Of a DNA stretch of 48,789 bases, positions 43,644 through 48,789 are shown one piece after another; within the stretch, counting starts at the first letter, position 1; every line of letters begins with the position of its first letter. Origin of the DNA: Anaerolineae bacterium. Lineage in GTDB: Bacteria > Chloroflexota > Anaerolineae > Aggregatilineales > UBA2796. The DNA lies in NCBI GenBank assembly GCA_025055255.1, contig JANWYI010000016.1, positions 19,195 through 67,983 on the forward strand, written 5' to 3'. A program made the position numbers and the translations under genes. Under the pieces are notes generated by a model that worked only from the letters and a program-made list of their open reading frames with translations, did no database searches and was not told where the DNA came from.

Positions 43644-46361
43644 ATGCTATTTTTCAGCTCCAAGACGAATGATTTCGAGAAAGTGGATCGAGATATCCGC
43701 TTTCTGATGCAGTGTTTCCGCGAAGTGCTCGAAGAAAACGGCGAGCAAGACTTGGCTGAAGCGTTGCCGTGGCAAGCCGAGCCATCATCAGCGCCTGCGC
43801 GAATACCGAGCGCACTTAAGCTGACTCAAGCCTACTCGATTGCTTTTCAGCTGCTTAACATCGTGGAAGAAAATGCGACTGTACAATATCGCCGTCAGTT
43901 GGAGAGCCGCGATGAGATCAGTCGGCTTTCAGGTCTGTGGAGCCAGAACCTGCACGCACTCTATCAGCGCGGCTTGTCAGGCGAACAGGTAGCCGCGACT
44001 CTGGCACAAGTGCGCGTCGAGCCTGTGCTGACCGCACATCCAACTGAGGCGAAGCGCTACACAGTCTTAGAGCAGCACCGAGCGCTCTACTTGCTGATGG
44101 TGCAGCTGGAAAACCAAATGTGGACGCCGTATGAGAGGCGCATGTTGCGCGAATCGATCAAGGCGGCGCTAGAGCGTTTATGGCGCACGGGCGAAATCTA
44201 CCTTGAGAAGCCTGATGTAACGGCTGAATTGCAAAATGTCTTGTATTACCTGCGGCACGTCTTTCCAGAGGTGCTTGACGTGCTGGATCAGCGCCTGTAT
44301 CAGGCATGGGTCGAGGCGGGCTTTGCGCCTGAGCTGCTCAAGTTTGCCGAACATCGTCCACGTCTCAGCTTTGGCACATGGGTTGGCGGCGACCGTGACG
44401 GACATCCACTGGTCACAGCAGAGGTGACGCGCCAAGCTCTGGAGAAGCTACGTGCCACTGCGCTTGACCTTCAGCGCAGCTACCTGACTGAGCTTGCTAA
44501 AAAGCTGAGTCTTTCTCGCTTTCTACAGCCTGTGCCTGCTGCGCTCAGCGAGCGGATCGCCCAAGTGAGCGAACAACTCGGCGAGGCAGGTGCGCGCGCG
44601 CTGCAGCGCAATCCTGAAGAGCCGTGGCGCCAATTTGTCAACCTGATGTTGGCTCGCCTGCCCGATCAAGCGCCGCCTGAGCAGGCTTATGCCACACCTG
44701 AGGCATTGGCGGACGACCTTCGCTTCCTCTACCAAACTTTGCTGGACATCGGCGCACGGCGACTTGCCTACAGCGACGTCTTGCCTGTTTTACGCATTGT
44801 TCAAACCTTCGGCTTTCATCTGGCTGTGCTAGATATTCGCCAAAACAGCCGCTTCCACGACCTAGCCATTTCACAGCTGCTGGCTGCTAGTGGCGCTGTA
44901 GACACTGACTTCCCAAACTGGGCAGAGTCCAAGCGCCGTGAGTTCCTAGAGGCAGAGCTGCGCATGGCGCGTCCGTTCACCATGCCGAACGCCAAGCTCG
45001 GCGCAGAGGCAGAGGCAACGTTGTCGTGCTACCGCGTCCTTGCTGACCACATCGCGCGCTACGGCGATCAGGGCATTGGCGCGTTGATCGTCAGCATGAC
45101 GCGCGACGTCTCAGACTTGTTAGCGGTCTACTTGCTGTGCCGTGAGGCAGGTTTGCTGCTCAGCACGCCTGAAGGCTTGGTTTGTCAGCTGCCTGTTGTG
45201 CCACTCTTTGAGACAATTGACGACTTGGAGCGCAGTCCAAGCATCTTAATGGCGTTTTTAACACAGCCGATCACGCAGCGCAGCCTTGCCTATCAGCAGA
45301 AGCGACGCGGCACGGCGACACCTGTGCAGCAAGTCATGATCGGCTACAGCGATAGCAACAAAGATGGCGGCATCACAGCGAGTTTGTGGCACTTGCACAT
45401 GGCGCAACGCGCTCTAGCCAGAGTTGGCGAGGCTTGCGGCGTGCGCGTACGCTTCTTTCACGGACGCGGCGGCTCGATCAGTCGTGGCGGCGGACCAACG
45501 CATCGCTTTTTGCGCGCTTTACCACCAGAGGCACTTCAGGGCGACCTGCGCTTGACTGAACAAGGTGAAGTGATCGCGCGCAAATACGCCAATCGGCTGA
45601 CAGCGGCACATAATCTGGAGCTGCTGCTCTCCGGCACATTGCGCACCACGCTCGAAGAGCGTTCGCAGATGCCACACTTGCTTGAGCCAGTTCTGAGCCG
45701 TCTCGCCGAACGCAGCCGCGCACACTATCAGGACCTGCTGCATGAAGATGACTTCATCACGTTCTACAGGCAGGCGACGCCGATTGACGTGATCGAATCC
45801 AGTCGGATTGGGTCGCGTCCAGCAAGGCGGACTGGGCAACAGACGCTCGCTGACTTGCGTGCCATTCCTTGGGTCTTCAGTTGGAGCCAAGCGCGCTTTT
45901 TCCTCTCAGGCTGGTACGGACTGGGCACAGCGCTAAGCGAGCTGCAAGCCGAGTCGCCGCAAGATTTCACAGCAGTCTGCAACCATGCTTTTGACTGGGC
46001 AGTGCTTCACAACATTTTAAGCAGCGCAGCAACCAACGTCATGTTGGCTGAGCCGACGATCATGAGTCGCTACGCAGAGTTGGTGAGCGACTCAGCGCTG
46101 CGCGAACGGCTGATGGCGCTGATCATGGCAGAGCTGGAGCGCACACGGCAAGTGCTAGAAATCATCTATGGCGGCACGCTTGATGAGCGGCGTCCGAATG
46201 TAGCGCAAGAGATTGCGCTGCGCCAGACGTTGCTGGAGCGGTTGCACGATGAGCAGATCAGCTTGCTGCGCGCGTGGCGTGCGTCACGCTCAGAAGATTT
46301 GTTGGCGCAGTTGCTCTGGACAGTCAACGCAATTGCAAACGGTCTGGGCACAACAGGTTAA
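43644..46361 (+). CDS. ppc: Phosphoenolpyruvate carboxylase
   Basis: This 905-residue enzyme adds bicarbonate to PEP to form oxaloacetate, replenishing the TCA cycle. Catalytic segments include VLTAHPTEAKRYTVL (His), FGTWVGGDRDGHPLVT, GYSDSNKDGGITAS, and FFHGRGGSISRGGGPTHRF, the signature glycine-rich loop. The C-terminus INAIANGLGTTG-like ending is complete. ATG 43644 with GGAG at 9 bases is preferred over GTG 43629. Allosteric sites were not assessed. It has its own promoter candidate and stands alone between rpe and the sugar cassette. Confidence 0.96.
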   Translation: MLFFSSKTNDFEKVDRDIRFLMQCFREVLEENGEQDLAEALPWQAEPSSAPARIPSALKLTQAYSIAFQLLNIVEENATVQYRRQLESRDEISRLSGLWSQNLHALYQRGLSGEQVAATLAQVRVEPVLTAHPTEAKRYTVLEQHRALYLLMVQLENQMWTPYERRMLRESIKAALERLWRTGEIYLEKPDVTAELQNVLYYLRHVFPEVLDVLDQRLYQAWVEAGFAPELLKFAEHRPRLSFGTWVGGDRDGHPLVTAEVTRQALEKLRATALDLQRSYLTELAKKLSLSRFLQPVPAALSERIAQVSEQLGEAGARALQRNPEEPWRQFVNLMLARLPDQAPPEQAYATPEALADDLRFLYQTLLDIGARRLAYSDVLPVLRIVQTFGFHLAVLDIRQNSRFHDLAISQLLAASGAVDTDFPNWAESKRREFLEAELRMARPFTMPNAKLGAEAEATLSCYRVLADHIARYGDQGIGALIVSMTRDVSDLLAVYLLCREAGLLLSTPEGLVCQLPVVPLFETIDDLERSPSILMAFLTQPITQRSLAYQQKRRGTATPVQQVMIGYSDSNKDGGITASLWHLHMAQRALARVGEACGVRVRFFHGRGGSISRGGGPTHRFLRALPPEALQGDLRLTEQGEVIARKYANRLTAAHNLELLLSGTLRTTLEERSQMPHLLEPVLSRLAERSRAHYQDLLHEDDFITFYRQATPIDVIESSRIGSRPARRTGQQTLADLRAIPWVFSWSQARFFLSGWYGLGTALSELQAESPQDFTAVCNHAFDWAVLHNILSSAATNVMLAEPTIMSRYAELVSDSALRERLMALIMAELERTRQVLEIIYGGTLDERRPNVAQEIALRQTLLERLHDEQISLLRAWRASRSEDLLAQLLWTVNAIANGLGTTG

Positions 46362-46372
46362 AGCGGTAAATG

Positions 46373-46381
46373 TGCTACAAT
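46373..46381 (+). promoter_or_regulatory. Extended -10 promoter of the GT2-GNAT-aminotransferase cassette
   Basis: TGCTACAAT lies just after the ppc stop, about 30 bases before the ATG at 46411. No -35 match is evident. Confidence 0.45.
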
Positions 46382-46410
46382 TGCGGCACATCGGTCGAAC
46401 TTCAGGAACT

Positions 46411-47364
46411 ATGGCACAATCTCTTTCAATCGTCGTCCCTGTCTATAACAGCGAACAGAGCTTGCCTCTGCTTGTAGAGGCAATTCAAGTTGCACTTAAG
46501 GACTACAGCGCGCCATTTGAGCTGATTCTAGTCAACGACGGCAGCCGTGACCAGAGCTGGTCGGTTGTGCAGTCGCTTGTCGAGCGTCACGCATGGATCA
46601 CAGGCATTGATCTCATGCGCAACTATGGTCAGCACAACGCGCTTCTGTGTGGCATTCGCGCTGCAAAGCATGACGTGATTGTTACAATGGATGACGACTT
46701 GCAACATCCACCTGCTGAGATTCCGAAGCTCCTAGCAGAGCTGGAAAAAGGCTACGATGTGGTCTACGGCACGCCTGACCAAGAACAGCGTAGCCTGCTG
46801 CGCAATCTCGCTACACAAGTGACCAAAATTGCCCTGCAAAGTGCCATGGGCGTGCAAGCAGCGCGCAAAGTCAGCGCCTTCCGCGCTTTTCGAACAGAGG
46901 TGCGCAACGCCTTTATGCATTACAACAGTCCGTATGTCTCGATTGATGTGTTATTGACTTGGGGAACGACGCGCTTTTCGGCTGTGACAGTCCAGCATGC
47001 GCCGCGCCGCTTTGGCAAGTCCAACTATACGCTGCGCAAGCTGATTGTGCACACATTCAACATGCTGACAGGCTACAGCGTGCGCCCACTGCAATTTGCC
47101 AGCTTGATCGGCTTCGTTTTCACTGCTTTTGGTTTTTTGATTTTCCTCTACGTCGTTGGTCGCTACCTGATTGAAGGCGGCAGCGTGCCGGGCTTTCCAT
47201 TCTTGGCGTCTATCATTGCCATTTTCTCAGGCGTACAGCTGTTCACGCTTGGCATCATGGGTGAGTACCTTGCACGCATCCATTTCCGCATCATGGAGCG
47301 CCCGCAAAGCGTCATCAGGCGGGTCGTCAAGCAGGCAGAGCCTGAGGAAGTGAAGGCGTCATGA
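46411..47364 (+). CDS. GT2 polyprenyl-phosphate sugar transferase (ArnC/GtrB-like)
   Basis: This 317-residue enzyme has a GT-A catalytic domain (about 1-225) with LSIVVPVYNSEQSLP, ILVNDGSRDQSW, VTMDDDLQHPP (metal-binding DDD) and KVSAFRAFR. Two C-terminal membrane helices (about 228-250 and 262-288) follow. This is the layout of undecaprenyl-phosphate glycosyltransferases such as ArnC, GtrB and the DPM1-like group, which make lipid-linked monosaccharides. ATG 46411 with CAGGA close upstream was chosen over an upstream frame that overlaps ppc. It shares an ATGA overlap with the acetyltransferase gene. Confidence 0.93.
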   Translation: MAQSLSIVVPVYNSEQSLPLLVEAIQVALKDYSAPFELILVNDGSRDQSWSVVQSLVERHAWITGIDLMRNYGQHNALLCGIRAAKHDVIVTMDDDLQHPPAEIPKLLAELEKGYDVVYGTPDQEQRSLLRNLATQVTKIALQSAMGVQAARKVSAFRAFRTEVRNAFMHYNSPYVSIDVLLTWGTTRFSAVTVQHAPRRFGKSNYTLRKLIVHTFNMLTGYSVRPLQFASLIGFVFTAFGFLIFLYVVGRYLIEGGSVPGFPFLASIIAIFSGVQLFTLGIMGEYLARIHFRIMERPQSVIRRVVKQAEPEEVKAS

Positions 47365-48095
47365 AAACTGCCCAAGTAGCGCTCTCGCCGATAGATGAGA
47401 TGCGCTTCGGCATTCGCGTGGCGCGCATCCATGAGCTGACGCAGGAGACTCTTGATGAAACGTTGGAATTCTGCCGCGATCACGCCGTCAAGATGCTGAT
47501 TGCGCGCACGCCGAGTCAAGCTATTCGCTTTGTCCAGCAGCTGGAAGACCTCGGCTTTCGCTTGATGGACACGCTAGTCTACTATCGCCGCGATCTAGTT
47601 CGAACGCCTGTCCCTGAGCTGCAAAATGCAGCGCTGACTCGTCCTGTACGCACAGGCGATGAGACAGTCGTACGCGAGATCGCGGCGCAGGCTTTTCAAG
47701 GCTATCTCGGTCATTATCACGCCGATCCGCGCCTTGATCTAGCAGCTTGCGATGCTGTGTACGTCTCGTGGGCAGAGCGTTCCTGTGTGGATCGTGCAGT
47801 GGCGGATGAAGTGCTAGTTGCCGAGCTGGAAGGTCAACTCGTGGGCTTTCTAACGCTGCGGCGTAACACGCCTGAGCAAGTTGAGATCGTCCTGAACGGC
47901 GTTGCGCCATCTGCACAGGGACGCGGCGTGTACAGAGAGCTGGTCATTCACGCGCTTGTACAAAGCAAGGCTTGGAAAGCTCAGGAGACCGTTGTCTCTA
48001 CACAAATTGTCAACCTTGCGCCTCAGAAAGTCTGGGTACGCCTTGGCTTTGAGCCATTCCAGTCTTACTACACCTTCCACAAATGGTTTGATTGA
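47361..48095 (+). CDS. GNAT acetyltransferase, WecD-like
   Basis: This 244-residue protein has a C-terminal GNAT domain (about 95-240), with VLVAELEGQLVGFLTLRR then LNGVAPSAQGRGVYRELVIH, the acetyl-CoA loop Q-G-R-G-V-Y. The N-terminal part is a degenerate GNAT-like half, as in WecD. With the next gene resembling WecE, it may acetylate a dTDP-4-amino-4,6-dideoxyhexose made by that enzyme; this follows the E. coli wecD-wecE pairing. ATGA overlap couples it to the GT2 gene. Confidence 0.85.
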   Translation: MKTAQVALSPIDEMRFGIRVARIHELTQETLDETLEFCRDHAVKMLIARTPSQAIRFVQQLEDLGFRLMDTLVYYRRDLVRTPVPELQNAALTRPVRTGDETVVREIAAQAFQGYLGHYHADPRLDLAACDAVYVSWAERSCVDRAVADEVLVAELEGQLVGFLTLRRNTPEQVEIVLNGVAPSAQGRGVYRELVIHALVQSKAWKAQETVVSTQIVNLAPQKVWVRLGFEPFQSYYTFHKWFD

Positions 48096-48097
48096 TC

Positions 48098-48789
48098 ATG
48101 AGCATCACCATTCCTTTTAACCGTCCGTGCTTGATGGGCAACGAACAGACGTACATCCTGCAGGCGATAGCCAACGGTCACGCTGCAGGCGATGGAGCTT
48201 TTACCAAGCAGTGCCATGCCTTTCTAGAGCAGCAACTTGGCGTCCCAAAGGCGCTGCTGACCACAAGCTGTACTCATGCGCTGGAAATGGCGGCGTTGCT
48301 GCTTGACCTGCGTCCAGGCGACGAGGTGATCTTCCCATCGTTCACCTTCGTCTCGACTGTGAACGCCTTTGTGCTGCGCGGCGTGCGTCCGATCTTTGCT
48401 GACATTCGTCCTGACACGCTTAACCTTGATGAACGGCAACTGGAGCGTCTGATCACGCCGCGTACGCGCGCGATTGTGCCTGTCCACTACGCTGGCGTCG
48501 GCTGCGAGATGGACACAATCGTAGACATCGCAGCGCGCTATGATCTTGCTGTTGTCGAGGATAACGCGCACGGCTTGTTTGGCAAGTATCGCGGGCGCTA
48601 TCTCGGCACGTTTGGCGCACTGGCGACGCAGAGCTTCCATGAGACCAAGAACTTCACCTGTGGCGAAGGCGGCGCTTTGTTAGTCAACGACATGCAGTAC
48701 GCTGAACGTGCCGAGATCATCCGCGAGAAAGGCACTAATCGTAGCCGCTTCTTTCGCGGTCAGGTTGACAAGTACACATGGGTAGACCT
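48098..48789 (+). CDS. DegT/DnrJ/EryC1/StrS aminotransferase, WecE-like, cut by window edge
   Basis: The first 230 residues of a PLP-dependent sugar aminotransferase are visible; the C-terminus is outside. NRPCLMGNEQTYILQAI, the phosphate site TTSCTHALEMAALLLD, DEVIFPSFTFVSTVNAF, VEDNAHG and the PLP Lys in SFHETKNFTCGEGGAL all match WecE (dTDP-4-amino-4,6-dideoxygalactose transaminase). Two bases separate it from the acetyltransferase stop. It would convert a dTDP-4-keto-6-deoxy sugar to the 4-amino sugar using glutamate. Confidence 0.92.
   Translation, partial: MSITIPFNRPCLMGNEQTYILQAIANGHAAGDGAFTKQCHAFLEQQLGVPKALLTTSCTHALEMAALLLDLRPGDEVIFPSFTFVSTVNAFVLRGVRPIFADIRPDTLNLDERQLERLITPRTRAIVPVHYAGVGCEMDTIVDIAARYDLAVVEDNAHGLFGKYRGRYLGTFGALATQSFHETKNFTCGEGGALLVNDMQYAERAEIIREKGTNRSRFFRGQVDKYTWVD

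Noticed and set aside
46213-46410. N-terminal extension of the GT2 gene into ppc
   Set aside because: It is Cys/Arg-rich out-of-frame ppc sequence; the conserved first strand begins right after ATG 46411.
1-48789. Mobile elements, CRISPR arrays, phage or plasmid genes
   Set aside because: No transposase, integrase, direct-repeat array, cas gene or terminal inverted repeat was found; the only self-propagating elements are the two inteins.

Overview
The window is a bacterial chromosome segment of moderate GC, densely coded on both strands. It has one tRNA and no insertion sequence, prophage or CRISPR array. The gene set points to Chloroflexota, probably an Anaerolineae-like lineage: a DUF4388 protein paired with an MglA-like GTPase, a VanW protein with small membrane partners, a DsbA-cyclophilin fusion lipoprotein, PknB kinases with beta-rich ectodomains, a serine hydroxymethyltransferase-GcvT fusion, and a sufCBD operon with a sulfurtransferase and SufU. 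This assignment is inferred from gene content; no rRNA is present to confirm it.

Layout. 1-2.5 kb (minus): a glycosyltransferase cut by the window edge and a TIGR03960-type B12/radical SAM protein. 2.6-9.8 kb: a membrane protein of unknown function, then minus-strand genes for a TIM-barrel isomerase, BioY, GltX, a PIN/TRAM membrane protein and a Ser/Thr kinase. 9.9-13.3 kb: a WD40 remnant, RlmD, a PH-like membrane protein and a GT4 glycosyltransferase. 13.46 kb: tRNA-Asp. 13.7-18.1 kb (minus): alpha/beta hydrolase, DsbA-cyclophilin lipoprotein, SDR and a WcaJ-type sugar-phosphate transferase. 18.2-20.7 kb (plus): soluble histidine kinase, ECF-like sigma factor and a polytopic membrane protein. 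20.7-23.5 kb (minus): VanW envelope operon. 23.8-26.3 kb (plus): DUF4388 protein, small GTPase and hydrolase.

26.3-33.7 kb (minus) is the iron-sulfur assembly operon sufC-sufB-sufD-sulfurtransferase-sufU. Its sufB gene carries two large in-frame inteins, and an operator-like palindrome overlaps the operon's promoter. 33.8-37.6 kb (plus) has a possibly structured leader, a NUDIX hydrolase, and a 1059-residue fusion of SHMT, a degenerate GcvT-like domain and a complete GcvT. An FGGY kinase (minus), a DICT-domain protein and a bacterial eRF1-like (baeRF) protein (plus), and a hydrolase (minus) follow. The right end (plus) holds tlyA-rpe, PEP carboxylase and a sugar cassette: GT2, a WecD-like acetyltransferase and a WecE-like aminotransferase cut by the edge.

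The genes are mostly housekeeping (Fe-S assembly, one-carbon metabolism, translation, anaplerosis), mixed with envelope and polysaccharide synthesis and signalling. The most unusual features are the two SufB inteins (one with a decayed and one with an intact homing-endonuclease motif pair), the three-module SHMT/GcvT protein, the near-zero spacing and small inverted repeats at all six convergent gene junctions, and a recurring GC dinucleotide directly before promoter -10 hexamers.
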